Assembly (NCBI RefSeq): GCF_023065955.2
Contig: NW_026622974.1
Span: 30,039,718 to 30,103,717, forward strand
DNA length: 64,000 nucleotides
From: Ursus arctos
Taxonomy: Eukaryota > Chordata > Mammalia > Carnivora > Ursidae
Reading direction: 5' to 3'
Under the pieces are notes generated by a model, which did no database searches, was not told the DNA's origin, and saw only the letters and a list, made by a program, of their open reading frames with translations. Below, piece after piece: positions 10,867 through 22,440 of this stretch. Every line of letters starts with the position of its first letter. Position 1 is the stretch's first letter. The translations under genes and the position numbers were made by a program.

Positions 10867-11346
10867 GATGTTTTGACATCTGAGGTCTTGCTGACCCTGA
10901 AGAGATTACCCCTCGCAGGGCTAGCCAATTTCTAGGGATCCAAATAGTGCCGGTCAGCAAGTACTCCTTTCATATGCAAACAAACCAATCCAAGCCCACA
11001 CCTCCTATCACCTCCTTAATAGAGCTGTTACAGTCCAGACCATTACCCCCCCCCCCAATTACCCTAGGGCTAGCTAAAAGACAACCGGAGAGCAACCATA
11101 CAGCCTGATGAAATTACTCAACCAACCAAGCCCAAACCTGCAGAGCCTGCATTGTCTTACCTTTCCCACAGAAACCACACTCCAGGTTCTTGCCCATGTT
11201 TTCCTCTAGCTCCCTCTGCCTCCTGCCCAACCCCAGTGCTTCCTCACCTATCCCCTGCAGACTTGGCATGCCCATTCCTCTTCGGAACTGTGAGTAACAA
11301 ACTCTCTTTTCAAGACAACAGTCTACTGATCTGTTGTGAATCATAA
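10867..11346 (+). mobile_element. Solo ERV LTR inserted in LINE2
   Basis: A non-L2 block of about 480 bp splits the L2. It looks like a class I ERV LTR: a TG-start region near 10867-10881, a C-run at 11047-11058, a CT-rich stretch with CTCTTCGGAACTGTGAGTAA, and an end near GTTGTGAATCA followed by AATAAA at 11345. No internal retroviral sequence. Family not assigned, and exact ends not fixed by a target duplication. Confidence 0.5.
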
Positions 11347-11362
11347 TAAAATCTATGGTTAT

Positions 11363-11413
11363 TTTTTATACTAATTTTTTATTATGTTATGTTAGTCACC
11401 ATATAGTACATCC
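11363..11413 (-). mobile_element. 51-bp ultra-truncated L1 3' end
   Basis: TAATTTTTTATTATGTTATG and GTTAGTCACCATATAGTACA match the last bases of carnivore L1 in antisense. Direct repeats TAAAATCTATGGTTAT (11347-11362) and TAAAATCTATGTTTAT (11414-11429) match at 15 of 16 positions and bracket exactly this segment, showing a target-primed insertion truncated to about 50 bp. Confidence 0.85.
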
Positions 11414-11429
11414 TAAAATCTATGTTTAT

Positions 11430-12190
11430 AAACACATCTTTGCCATCCCTCTCTCCCCAGTCAAATCTACATAGAGCAGCCCGATGAGCCTTTCAAAATA
11501 TGTCAGATCATGTCATTTTTATTTTAAAAATCCTCGAATAGCTTCCATTTCTCCTAGGTCCTGCAAGACACTTTCAGGTCCTGCCCTGCTCCCTGTTGCT
11601 TCTATCACTTTCTTTCCTCGTTGGTCTTCTTTGTGTTTCTTAACAAGTCAAGCTGCCCACCTCACAGGCTTTGTATTTGCTTTTCCTCTGCCTAGAATGC
11701 TTTTCTCCTACTTTTCTAGGTTTCTGCTCCAATTCCTGTTAGAGGAATATTCTCTGTCCACTATATAGAAAGTAGATCTTGCATTCCATTCCAACACTTT
11801 ATCTTCATTTATGTGTTTCTTTGCTCTTCTTAGTACTTACAACCACCATTAGACTACTTCATTTCTTCTTCATCCCCTTTTCCTTCTCCTCCTTCTCTTT
11901 CTCCTCCTCCTTCTTCTCCTTCTCCTTCCTCCCCTTCTTTCTTCCTCTTCTTCTCCTTCTTCTCCTCCTCCTTCTTCTTCTTCTCCTCCTCCTCCTCCTT
12001 CTTCTTCTTCTTCTTCTTCTTCTTCTACTTCTACTTCTACTTCTTCTTCCTCTTTTCTTCTTCTTGCTATTGTTATTTTGCATATCTTTCTACACTAGAA
12101 TGTAAGTTTCCTAAATGCAGGAACTTTGTCTCTTTCACTGCTTATTCAAAGTGCCTGAAATGGGTCCAATCACAAGGATAGGTGGCCACA
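11430..12190 (+). mobile_element. LINE2 (L2) 3' end, second part
   Basis: Resumes the L2 with GTCAGATCATGTCATTTTTA, TTCCTCTGCCTAGAATGC, TTCTGCTCCAATTC, and after the CT tract the characteristic end CACTAGAATGTAAGTTTCCT, AGGAACTTTGTCTC, AAGTGCCTGAAATGG. The 94- and 108-codon plus-strand frames here are reading frames of L2 and of the simple repeat, not genes. Confidence 0.85.
11867..12066 (+). repeat. (TTC)n/(TCC)n polypyrimidine tract
   Basis: About 200 bp of almost pure pyrimidine triplets (CTT, CTC, TCC), with a short CTACTT run near 12025-12045. Expanded within the LINE2. Produces leucine- and arginine-run frames on the two strands that are artefacts. Confidence 0.97.
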
Positions 12191-13164
12191 AAATATTTAG
12201 GCAATAAAATCATATTTTTGTTAGTCAAGTGCAGAAACTTTGGATATATAGTTGATGTAAGGGTACTAAGAAAGTTTTTCTTTTACGGGAGTAAAATTCA
12301 AAAGTTAAAGATTGACCTCTAAAATGAACACTCTCTCTAGGTGACATCCTTCATTTTATAAAAGTTGAAGAGTCTCTACAACAGACAGTTTCTATTCCAG
12401 AAAAATGCTTAATGGCCCCACCTTTTGCTCATTTTAGTCATTGCTCTCATGTCTATAGATCCTGACCCCAACCAGGCTTTACCCATCTCCACACCACCTA
12501 CATTTTCTTGGCCCCTCTGGACATTTTTTTTTTATCTTCACCCATTTTTTGGCCTCATGTTTTTCCCTATCATTTTATTTCTTTTCTCTTTGTTATGTCT
12601 TTTTTTCTTCCTTTGGTAAGAAATATTTCCCAGTACCCTAGGAACTGTGAATAGTATCTTTTTTCCCTCCAGGTAAAGAAAATTTGAAGATGTCTCCTAG
12701 GCATACCCCATGTAAGCTGAAAGTTAAAATGCACTAGATATAATGTTATAGTTTGTTGAATATACTGAAGGGCATTGTTTCACTTTGACTAGATCTAGTG
12801 AGAACTAATCTGTAAGGACATTGTTTCTCTGAAATTATGGTTTAATGTTGTATATGAAAATACATTATGGAAATCTTAGAATAATATGCTAGGCTGAAAA
12901 CCAAGCTCCTTCTGGACCAGAGTACATACAAGAAAAGTGTGGGGCATAATATAGTAGCAGGAAGTAATGAGGGGCTCTAAGAACAAAATGATGAGTAGTT
13001 GTCCATGGAATGTAGGAGCCAACTGAAAAAGCTCCTAATGGCGAAGCCTGGAGCAATTTTAGCAACAAGAAAAGAGTAGTATTAGATGATTACCCAAAAT
13101 ATAAGTAAATATCCATGAGTCAATAGTAATATAAATAAATGATGCAATAAGAAAAATGGAAAAG
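12191..13164. other. No recognised feature
   Basis: Complex AT-rich sequence. A 64-codon T-rich frame at 12425-12619 is not considered coding. The right part (after 13060) may already be L1M 3' UTR. Confidence 0.5.
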
Positions 13165-13866
13165 ACAAATCTCTTGCATAGAATTCCAAATAATTTATGT
13201 AGATACTTTCCCCTCAAAGAGGCATAACTCCCCACTCTTAAAGTGTGGGCTCTACTTGGTTACATACTTCCAAAGAGTACAATATGGAAAAGGAGAAAAA
13301 AGAATAACTTTGCAACAGAGAAACCTGACAAACACTACCTGAGACAGGCGATGCAGCTTAACATAATCAGTGATAAAGGCAGTTGATAGCAGGTACACTT
13401 GATATGATGTGATGAGAAGGGCAAATCCTTCTGTTGTCTCTCTCCCTAAAACTCTAAACTCTAGTCTAATTATGAAAGAAATATCAAACTCCAAATGAGG
13501 GAACTTTCTGCAAAGTATCTGACCACGAAACTATTAAAGTCATGAAAAACAACAATAGTCTGAGAAATGATCACAGCCAAGAGAAGCCTTAGACATAACA
13601 ACTAAATGTACTCTTTTGTCCCCGATGAAATCTTGGAACAGAAAAAAGACATTAGGAAAAACTAATGGAAATGGGAAATGTAGTTAATAGTAATGTAGCA
13701 GTTTGGGCTCATTAGTTGTGACAAATGTGTTGTACTATGTAAGATGGTAACAGTTGTTGAAAGTATGTGGGGGATATATGGGAACACTGTCTTTGCAACT
13801 TGTCTGTAAATATAAATCTATTTCTATAAATCTAAATTTTTAAATCTATTATAAAAAGTTTGTTTA
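13165..13866 (+). mobile_element. Old L1 (L1M) 3' UTR, sense
   Basis: Follows a common L1M 3' UTR in the sense direction: GAGAAACCTGACAAACACTA, ACACTTGATATGATGTGATG, GAAACTGTCACAGCCAAGAG-like block, AACAGAAAAAAGACATTAGG, TAATTGTGACAAATGT-like block, GGGGGATATATGGGAACAC and the end near TAAATTTTTAAATCTATTAT. No ORF2 upstream is recognised. Confidence 0.7.
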
Positions 13867-14008
13867 AAAAGCTGAGCCCACGGAGGTGAGGGACGTTGTG
13901 TTCTCTGCCTTTAAGACACTTATTTTTTTTTTCTTTTCTTCAAGTAGATCTCCTAAAGACTTTAGTCAAATGTCATTTTGATGTGGGAAATGAAGGCAAA
14001 AGAAAAAT

Positions 14009-14552
14009 TAGGTGTCCTTACTACTTACAGCCCATTGACAAGTCCTTGAAATAGGCAGGGTGACATTCCTCGAGGAACTCAGCTGCCTGATGTTAATACT
14101 TTGCTAAGGGCAAAAGACAATCTTAACCTGACCCCCCCTCCCCCCAGGATCCTGTGAGTGTACTTTAACATATAAAAATTCCTTTGGAAACCTCCTTTAT
14201 CTCTGTGCCCCAAGATACAACATGTTGGCAATCATCCCCCAAGCATATGGCGAACCAATATACATCTGAAGGGTCTCATGACTAAAATTTTATGAGACAG
14301 TAATAAATGACCTTTTCCTAACAATACCTCGCCCCCTCAAGATCCTGGAAGCCTTGCTTCCAAAATTCCTTAGAGACTTACACTATTCCCTAACCCCCTC
14401 CCAACCTGAAAGTATATAATGGACCACTCCTCATGACCTCTGTGCAGCTCTTTCTGCCCACAGGTCCTGTCTCCGTGCTTTAATAAAACCGCCTTTTTGC
14501 ACCAAAGACATCTCAAGAATTCTTTCTTGGCCATCTGCTCCAAACCCCAACA
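14009..14552 (+). mobile_element. Solo ERV LTR (class I-like)
   Basis: LTR architecture in order: U3 with CTCAGCTGCCTGATGTTAAT, TATA-like GTATATAATGG at 14413-14423, poly(A) signal AATAAAA at 14482, then an R/U5 stretch with CAAGAATTCTTTCTTGGCCA and an end in CCCCAACA near 14552. This is the usual promoter-to-polyadenylation spacing of a gammaretrovirus-type LTR. No internal region follows, so it is a recombined solo LTR. The left end is approximate and no target duplication was found. Confidence 0.75.
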
Positions 14553-15057
14553 TCTTTCCTCATCAGTTTCACCTCAGAATAGAAGTAAAATCTCTAAGTA
14601 TCTATCTCTTTGCTAAACCGCACTGATATTTGTTGGCATTACTCTTGGTTTTGTTTAAAATAGCATGTTTAGGGATAGTGGTGGGCATCATCATATCCAC
14701 AGGGAAACCAGGTGGTGAGACATCAGGGAAGGCAATTTCTCTCTCTGTTTTCCAACCCTATCAATTTTCCCTCTGTCACTTGTGGCTGTGGACACTTGAG
14801 TGGGAGGATATAGAAATACACTGGATATAGAAGATGAGCCATCTATATTATTTTCCTCAGAGAAATTCCCTCCCATTCCCTATAGTATCTCAGATCTGAA
14901 TATGGCCTTTTCTAGCTCTCATTGCCTGAAATCTGATGAATAATATCTATGTATCTGTATTGCCTATCCACACAGCTAAGAAAGCCCCAGTCCAGCTCGA
15001 AGGGCTTTGCTTATTACTCATTACTCATGAAAGAAGCAGCACGCTTACCTGGCCCGT
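14553..15057. other. No recognised feature
   Basis: Non-repetitive to the eye. Frames of 61-66 codons on both strands near 14630-14876 are unsupported. Confidence 0.5.
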
Positions 15058-15233
15058 TTCGTTTTTCTTTTCTTTTCTTTTTTCTTTCCTTTCCTTTCCT
15101 TTTTTTTCTTTTCTATTCTTTTCTCTTTTCTTTTCTTTCTTCTTTCTTTTCCTTTCTTTCTTTCTCTCTCTCTGTCTCTCTATTCCCTCCCTCCCTCCTT
15201 CCTTCCTCCCTCCTCCTTCCTCCTCTTTCTTGC

Positions 15234-15285
<52 letters not shown>

Positions 15286-15296
15286 TCCTTCTTTCC
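15058..15296 (+). repeat. (TTTC)n/(TTCC)n polypyrimidine tract
   Basis: Runs of TTTC, then TCTC/TCCC, then a clean (TTTC)12-13 at 15233-15286. Gives two long overlapping frames of F/S/L only, which are artefacts. Confidence 0.97.
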
Positions 15297-16140
15297 CATG
15301 TTTCTGTATTGTAGGCTTCTAATAATTTCTGGTGTCCATCGTGCCTCTGGAACCCCTTAGCCTCACCAACACATATGCGTTACTTTGTCAGAAGTCACAC
15401 GGCTTGGACTAAATAACTTGTGCCAGGTGGATGCAGGTGTCCGCCATGTAAGTTTAGGTTTCCAAGTGTGAACCTGGATCTGAATCTTGAGTCATTTCTT
15501 TGTAGTCAGAGCTATATTCAAGAGAGCATTTGAATCACTGATTTATATAGGTTACAAGCATGCTCTCAGGAAAGGAACATCACAAACAGGTTTGCAGTCC
15601 TGAAGCAGATCTTCTCCTGCGGACTAATGCATCCATCCAGTTACAGTTTCCCGCAGGAACCCACAGTGCCGTGCTGTGCACTTGGCCGTCTCACTCGGGG
15701 CCTCTGGGTGGGTTCCTGAACCAGAGCTCAGTGCGAAAACGCATTTGTTACTCACAATCCATTTCCTAAGCTTCCTCAGGTTGACTCCACAGACATCACG
15801 TCTCCCCCTGTGCAGAAATATTTCTCTCTGTGGGCAGCTAAAAACCAATCTGTATCGCTTCTGGAATAGGAGAATTGTTCCAAAGAACTCTACATCTCTG
15901 CCCTGAGAGCATCCCCTTAGCATCACAGCTTAGGAAAAACATTACTTTCTTCGGGTAGAATAGATGTTTGTGACTTACACCCAAAGGATGAGCGCTGCAC
16001 AGCAGCAGAGATGTGCTTGCACAGAAGCAGCAGAGATTGCCGAGGCCACGGTTCCACGTGATCTTGCAGAGGCAACATCATCAGTATTCATAATTGCCAA
16101 AAATTGTAGGCATTTAGAAGGTAAATTAACAACTAAGATT
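15297..16140. other. Complex non-repetitive stretch
   Basis: Somewhat higher GC than its surroundings, with overlapping frames on both strands (15560-15926, up to 100 codons). None resembles a protein I know. No splice or promoter context argues for an exon. Confidence 0.5.
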
Positions 16141-16330
16141 TATTGTTAGCAGCAATATACCCAGTATTACAGGGACATGCATTTAATCCTCACAGCAAGC
16201 ATTGGAGGTGGGTGTCACCCTTAGTTTATAGGTGAGGAATCTGAATCCCAGCAAGGTTACGGAATGCATGTGTGATCTCTCATATAGCAAGTAAATATGG
16301 GAACTGAACCAAGTATATTTGACTCCACTT
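16141..16330 (-). mobile_element. MIR SINE, antisense
   Basis: ATGCATTTAATCCTCACAGC, TATAGGTGAGGAATCTGAAT and CCCAGCAAGGTTACGGAATG follow the reverse complement of the MIR core and 3' part. Old and diverged. Confidence 0.75.
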
Positions 16331-17140
16331 CACTCCCTAGCTCTGCTTAATTAAAGCAAACAAGGAAGCAAACAAGAGCAAACAAAAAAATTAGGAGAAA
16401 TACACTCCGTAGACCCAGACACCTCATTTGTTTGCAAACCATATAATTGACAGATTTGGGGGTTAACGAATAAAGTCCTTGATGGATAGAAAGGAGAGCA
16501 GAACAAGGAAAAGGGAAAGAAATCATAAGATACAAGTAGTTTTGTTTTTTGTAGTCATTGCCTAACTTACAAGATAAAGTGTTAGACTCAAAGACTGTGC
16601 AGTTAGCATTAAAACATAAATTCATGAAGGAAATTGATGCTGGGGGGAAAAAGTCAAAGAAAAATAATTTCATGCTGAGAATCTAGATTTAGAGTTCCAG
16701 TGCAAATCAGGAGCCCTTTTAGGAAAACGCCCAGATAGCCGCAGCACAGCCTAGAAGATGGGCCAATTATAAGAACCACTTAGGTACCTGCTGTACGATG
16801 GAAACCTAAAAAGAATGCTCAAAACTATTATTGCTGGGTAGTTCAAACCGGCAACAGAGGATAGCTGTGAATTTTTAGTGAGGAAAATAGGTTGCAGCAT
16901 AAGCAACAGAAGTTTCTGTTTAACTGCCTGCGAAGAGCTGATTTGAAATAAGTGGGGTTTTTTGGGTCATTGAGACTGAGATGGTTATGAAAGTCTTCTT
17001 CTCTGAGGGAGTTCTAATTTGGCTTATTCACAGAACATTTTAAGTGGTTTTCAGGCTTGGAGTCCAGCTATAGACACCGTATCCTCATAAACGAGATCTA
17101 GAATTCTCTTGGCAGTAGGTCGATCATTCAAAATGCTTAA
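16331..17140. other. No recognised feature
   Basis: A 108-codon minus-strand frame (16347-16673) begins in ordinary AT-rich sequence and is not similar to anything I recognise. Confidence 0.5.
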
Positions 17141-17295
17141 TTCTTTTCTTTTATTTTTTTGGAATTAGTTTACAATATGGTATGAGGTAGGGATCTAAAT
17201 TTATTTTTCTCTGAAATTGTTGCCCATTGATTCCATTAGCATTTGTTGAATAATCTGTCTTTTCTCCTGACATGTATCATATTGCTTTTTTTGTT
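17141..17295 (-). mobile_element. L1M ORF2 fragment, antisense
   Basis: GGTATGAGGTAGGGATCTAA and CATTTGTTGAATAATCTGTC match the antisense 3' part of L1M ORF2. Its first 45 bp recur almost exactly at 18702-18746. Confidence 0.65.
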
Positions 17296-17473
17296 TTTTT
17301 TAAGTTTTTATTCATTTGAGAGAGAGTGAGTGAGAGAGAGAACATGAGCAGGGGCAGAGGGAGAAGGAGAAGCAGACTCCCCTCTGAGCAGGGAGCCGGA
17401 CTCAGGGCTCAATTCCAGGACCCTGGGATCATGACCTGAGCCAAAGGCAGATGCTTAACGGACCAAGCCACCC
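17296..17473 (-). mobile_element. Can-SINE (SINEC), antisense
   Basis: T-rich tail complement, GAGAGAGAGTGAGTGAGAGA, GAAGCAGACTCCCCTCTGAG, GGACCCTGGGATCATGACCT and AAGCCACCC at the head. Head slightly truncated (no GGCGCCCC). Confidence 0.88.
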
Positions 17474-17826
17474 TGTATATTTCTTATGTACCATATGTTG
17501 TACACGTGTAGGTGTGTTTCTGTGTTTTTTGCCATTGCCATGGCTACTTTTATTGGGCCAATATAGCACAGCTTCATTGTTAATTCACAGCTGCATTTTT
17601 AGAGTGCATTTTGCTGTCCGATAGGGAAAGACAGCTTTCTCACAATTTTGTCTATCCCTAATTATTTATTCTTCCTGGTAAATCTAAAAATCTTTTGGCG
17701 TTATGAAAGTAAATATTTTTCACAGGCATGGCATTCAAAAGCCAAAAGGTATCAGAAGCTATACGGTGGAAATTATTCCTCTCTTTCTTGTTTATCATCT
17801 TTATGGTTCCCATGCCATCCTTCTCC

Positions 17827-17856
17827 CACAAACCACTAACCACTAACCACTAACAT
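17827..17856 (+). repeat. 7-bp tandem repeat (CCACTAA)
   Basis: About three and a half copies of AACCACT in a row. Too short to have an obvious role. Confidence 0.9.
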
Positions 17857-19232
17857 TTGTTTCATATGTATCCTTCAAAGTTTCTTTATGCACATTAAAG
17901 CAATTATAGATTCTTAATTTCTGTTCTTTTTAAATGAAAGTTACTTCTTAACAATATACTTTTATCACTTAACAATATACCTTGGGAATATCTTCATTTT
18001 AGTATATAGGCAGCATTCTTAACCTTTTTTTATAATTTTATAATTTGATATAATAAAATTTTTATTCTTTTTTTATAATTTGATAGCATTTTATGGATAT
18101 ACCATAATTTGTATAACTAGTCCCCTGTTGATGGGACATTTAGTTTTTCCAGTCTTTTGCCATTATAAACGATACTATCATGAATAAACTTGCATATACC
18201 CAAATTAGCGAAAGAATAATTGTATCAGTAGAGTAATTTGTCGGGGTTAGAATTGTTGGATCAAAAAGCACAAGCATATATAATTTTGATAGATCTTACC
18301 AAATTCCCTTTTGTATAGGGTCATATAAATGTACACTCTCCCCAGCAATGTATGTGGATACTTGTTTCCTCCCTGTGTTAACAACATTGTGTATTATTTA
18401 ATTTTTGGATTTTTGCTAATCTGATCATGAAAAATGTTTCACAGTTAATTATATGAGTAATATTAAATATCTTTTCCCATGTTTAAAGACTACTGTATTT
18501 CTTTTTCTCCAATTTTTTTAATGGAATTTTTTCTAGGAGCTCTTTACAAATTTACTCAAATTTTTATGGCTTCTGAAGTTTGAATCATAAAAAAGCTTTC
18601 TTTTCTTGAAAGTTGTAATGAATCGTTTGATTTCTTCCTATATTTTATTATTTCATTTTAAAATATAAATTAATGATTTTTTGGTAATTAACCTGCTTTT
18701 TTTCTTTTCTTTTATTTTTTTAGAATTAGTTTACAATATGGTATGACTTAAAGTATGGATTTGACATACTTTTGGTCTAATTGACAATGTAATTGTGTCA
18801 ACCCTGTTTTGCCACTGATTTGATATGCCATGTTGATCATATATTAAATTTCAACTTCTATTGGGGGTCTATTTTTGGGCTTCCTTTTCTAATTCCATTG
18901 GTCTGTCTGTTCCTGTACATTCTCCACTCTTTTAACTACTGAGGTTCATAATACATTTGATCACCTGGTAAAACATCTCTTACCCATTGCTCCTCTTTCA
19001 GAGGCGTTTCTGACTCTTCTTTTTTTGTTTATTTTTCTATACTTATTATCAATTGTCTACTTCCAAGGAAATCTTTTTTAAAATATTAGAAACATAATAA
19101 AGTTGTTAAAATAGCTTAGGGATGATGACATAATGTGGATTTTGGAATTTTCACAAAAGAGCATGTTACATATTTCTATTTGTACAAGCCTTCTCCTGTG
19201 TTCTCTAGTAGTATTTAAAATTTTTCCTTCAT

Positions 19233-19434
19233 GGGGCGCCTGGGTGGCATAGCGGTTAAGCGTCTGCCTTCGGCTCAGGGCATGATCCCGGTGTTATGGG
19301 ATCGAGCCCCACATCAGGCTCCTCCGCTAGGAGCCTGCTTCTTCCTATTCCACTCCCCCTGCTTGTGTTCCCTCTCTCGCTGGCTGTCTCTATCTCTGTC
19401 AAATAAATAAATAAAATCTTTAATAAAAAAATTT
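19233..19434 (+). mobile_element. Young Can-SINE (SINEC) with target-site duplication
   Basis: Near-consensus young copy: GGGGCGCCTGGGTGGCATAG, CGGTTAAGCGTCTGCCTTCG, CTCGCTGGCTGTCTCTATCT, tail AAATAAATAAATAAAATCTT. Perfect 12-bp flanking repeat TTTTTCCTTCAT at 19221-19232 and 19435-19446. Sits within the L1M. Confidence 0.97.
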
Positions 19435-20757
19435 TTTTTCCTTCATAAAGGTTTTTCACATTTATGGTTAAGTTTCTTTCTTGGATATTTATATATTTTG
19501 TGGCTATAGGAAATCAAGTCTTTTTTTCACATTCGATTCTGATGATGTAAATGACATTGATCTCTGTATATTAATTTTATGCCTTGCTAACTTACTGAAT
19601 TCTCTTATGCTCTGTCACATTATCTGAAAATAATGGTAGTTTTTATCTCTTGTTCAATTTTTACAGCTTATTTTACTTGCAGTAAAACATCAGATAATAG
19701 CAGTATCCTTTTTTCCCCTTTCATTTAATTAGGAAATCTGGTGCTTCTCCATTAAGGATAAAGAATTTGGGCTAACAAAGATTATATTATCATGTTGGAA
19801 ACAAATAATCTGTACTTTCATTACTGAGTTCTACAATAACACTTATGATACTGAATGAAATTGCACTAATTTAAAATATCAGTCTCAGGAAGATAAAAGT
19901 CTTTTCATCATGAAACAGGGTATGCTTCCTTATTGACTAAGTATTGGACGTCTTTCAGTAAAATTCTGTGGTTTTCTTTACACAGGCGTTTCACCAAGGG
20001 TCCAATTATCTGTCTTGCTATCCAGTGTTTGTATTTAAGTCCCCGCTTTACTTGAGCTCTAACCAGCTTTTGACACTGTTCTAAATTCCCTCTTTCTTAA
20101 AACATTGTTTTTTCTCTTTGATCTAATAATGCCTCACTACTGGTTTTCCTCCAATATCTCTGACTACTCATTTGCATGAGTTTCTTCCTAACTTCTTTAT
20201 ATGTGTTTTCACTTTTGTAAATAGGATCTTTTCCTACTTTTTCATTATACTTTTCCAACTGGTTCTTGTAGATAGGAACTAAAAGAATTGTGATTGTACT
20301 GAAAGATTTTTTCTATTAGTTTTTGGGTTTTTTTCCCCCAGTTTTTCAATTGCAGTCTCTACAGTGCACAGAATAATGTTAAATAATGGTTGAGTAAATA
20401 AGCACATTTTTCTTCTTCCTTACTTTAAAGGAAATAAATAGTGCCTTAAAAGCAAGTATAATGATGATGACTATTGGTCTCATGGTTATTCTTCTCTTTC
20501 TGTTTTGTTTAAAGATATAATTTGGTTAATAATGGAATCCATTTCTAGAATTTCTAATATTGAAGATAATCATATCCTTTCTAGTGGTGACATAAGCACA
20601 TTTTTTTTTTCTTATTGGTCATGTTAGTTAGATACAGTCTTTTAATAAATGCATTCCAGGATAAATTTGGCTAAATTATGGTGAATTAATTTGTTAATGT
20701 ATGGCTGAATTTAATTTACAAATATATGATTTAGGATTTGAAAATCCATAATATTTT

Positions 20758-21064
20758 TTACTTAAATTCCAGTTAACATACAGTGTAATATTAGTCTCAG
20801 GTGTACAAGACAGTGATTCAGCACCTCCATACATCATTCAGTGCTTATCACAAGTGCACTCCTTAATCCCCTTCACCTATTTCACCCATCTCCCCAGCCC
20901 CCTCCCCTCCGGTAACCATCAGTTTGCACTCTATAGTTAAGAGTCTGTTTCTTGGTTTGCCTTTCTCTCTCTCTTTTTTGTTCTCCCTTTGCTCGTTTGT
21001 TTTGTTTTTTAAATTCCACACATGAGTGAAATCATATGGTATTTATCTTTCTCCTGCTGAATTT
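20758..21064 (-). mobile_element. 5'-truncated L1 3' end with target-site duplication
   Basis: Antisense carnivore L1 3' UTR: CCAGTTAACATACAGTGTAA, AAGTGCACTCCTTAATCCCC, CATCAGTTTGCACTCTATAG, ACACATGAGTGAAATCATAT. Flanking repeats AAAATCCATAATATTTT (20741-20757) and AAAATCCACAATATTTT (21065-21081) agree at 16 of 17 positions. Insert length about 307 bp. Confidence 0.92.
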
Positions 21065-21081
21065 AAAATCCACAATATTTT

Positions 21082-22440
21082 AAGTTTGCTTATGGTTTGC
21101 ATTTTTGTGCTCAATAATTAATTAGTTGTGGTATTTGATTGTTATTCCGCAAATACTTACTAAGCACTCATTTTGCTGTCGTCATTATGATGGGTGCCAG
21201 GAGTACAACGGATCACAAAACCGATGTGATACCTGAACTCCTGGATTTCACAGTATTGGGTACAATTGGAACCATGATGAAAGAGGAGTTGACACACAGA
21301 ACAGGGAGAGGGGAGTGCCTGTGTGCTGTAAGGGGGCAAGCCCTTGCAACTCTTTCAGGCGTTTCTTTTGGTATTTACCTCTGTATCTCTAAACTGTGTG
21401 CTTCATGACATATCATTATCTGTTGACTTTGCATTCTTGAAAATAAGAACTATTATTCCCTCTATCACTCTATCAGTTATATGCATGCATACTGTCTCCC
21501 AATGCTCCCAAAGTGGTCATGTCATAACACTGGCCAGAGTTGTGTTTTCTATTTTGACATATTTGACTATGTGAAATGAATTCACAGAAGAACGATGCAG
21601 TGCAGTAAGATTACACTATTTTCCTACACAAATTTTTCCCTTGAAGTTAAGAGTCATCATCATTTGTTTCTATGTACAGTGTCTCCCAAATCTCTTCCAT
21701 TCGCTTTAATCACCTCTCAATGCTTTTAAATACAACAGTATTTTATTAATTCCGTCTTCTTCCAGACATCTTTCCTGAGCCTCCTGACCTGCTGCAGTCA
21801 GGACTGGCTGCTTCCAGGGACTACGGCAAGGCTGTCATCTGAGAATCTCCCTTTACCATTTTCCTTTCTTTTCCTTTTCTCTTTCTTGTTTGTTTTTCTG
21901 TTTTCTAAATTCCATGATTTCATCTTTCTTGATTTCTTCTTGGTTTCTTCCTAGAAAGGTGGCATGGAAGATAAGATTTGGGAGGTATTTTCTATCTGAA
22001 AGTATATTCTATTCCACTCTGACATTTTTGTATTAGTTTGGCTGGGAATAGAATTCTAGGTTGGAAAGAATTATCACTCTGGAATCTTAAAGGCAATACA
22101 ACATTGTGGTTAAGCTTCTAGTGTTGCTGTTGACATTCTGATTCTTTAGCCTTCATAATGGTATTTGTTTGATTTTTCTTCTATGTTCCCTAAATTTTAA
22201 AGTTGTATGAAACAGCACCTTTAGCGTGAGTTCATTTTTTGCCATTGTGTTGAATACTTAGTGTGTCATTTCAAAATGAAGATTATGATCCTATTTCTGT
22301 GCTTTTTCTTTGATGATTCTTTTTCCTGATTTTCTCTTTTTAGAACTCTGATTTGCATGTTGGAATTTCTGGACTGAACTTATTTTTTAAAAAAATCTTC
22401 TCACTGCTTTTCTTCATTTTTAAACTTTTGTTCTGCTTCC
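21082..22440. other. Mostly unassigned; weak LINE2-like segment
   Basis: 21140-21270 (GCAAATACTTACTAAGCACT, GGTGCCAGGAGTACAACGGA) resembles the antisense end of LINE2, low confidence. The rest shows no recognised family. The 89- and 76-codon frames at 21139-21574 are unsupported. Confidence 0.45.

Larger units (their letters stand above)
17590..20560 (-). mobile_element. Old L1 (L1M) ORF2/3' region, antisense, interrupted
   Basis: In antisense order: L1M 3' region (18080-18480, CCCCAGCAATGTATGTGGAT, TTTTTGCTAATCTGATCATG), then ORF2 C-terminal coding part (18702-19170, CATTGGTCTGTCTGTTCCTG), then further into ORF2 after the SINE (19447-19720, TGGTTAAGTTTCTTTCTTGG) and toward 20345-20560. Highly diverged, with no reading frame left; 19900-20300 is hard to place. 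The 17590-17990 part is weak. Confidence 0.65.

Noticed and set aside
11779..12105. Leucine-run (plus) and arginine-run (minus) reading frames
   Set aside because: Entirely produced by the (TTC/TCC)n tract in LINE2.
14936..15322. 128- and 121-codon overlapping plus frames
   Set aside because: Mostly F/S/L from (TTTC)n; not coding.
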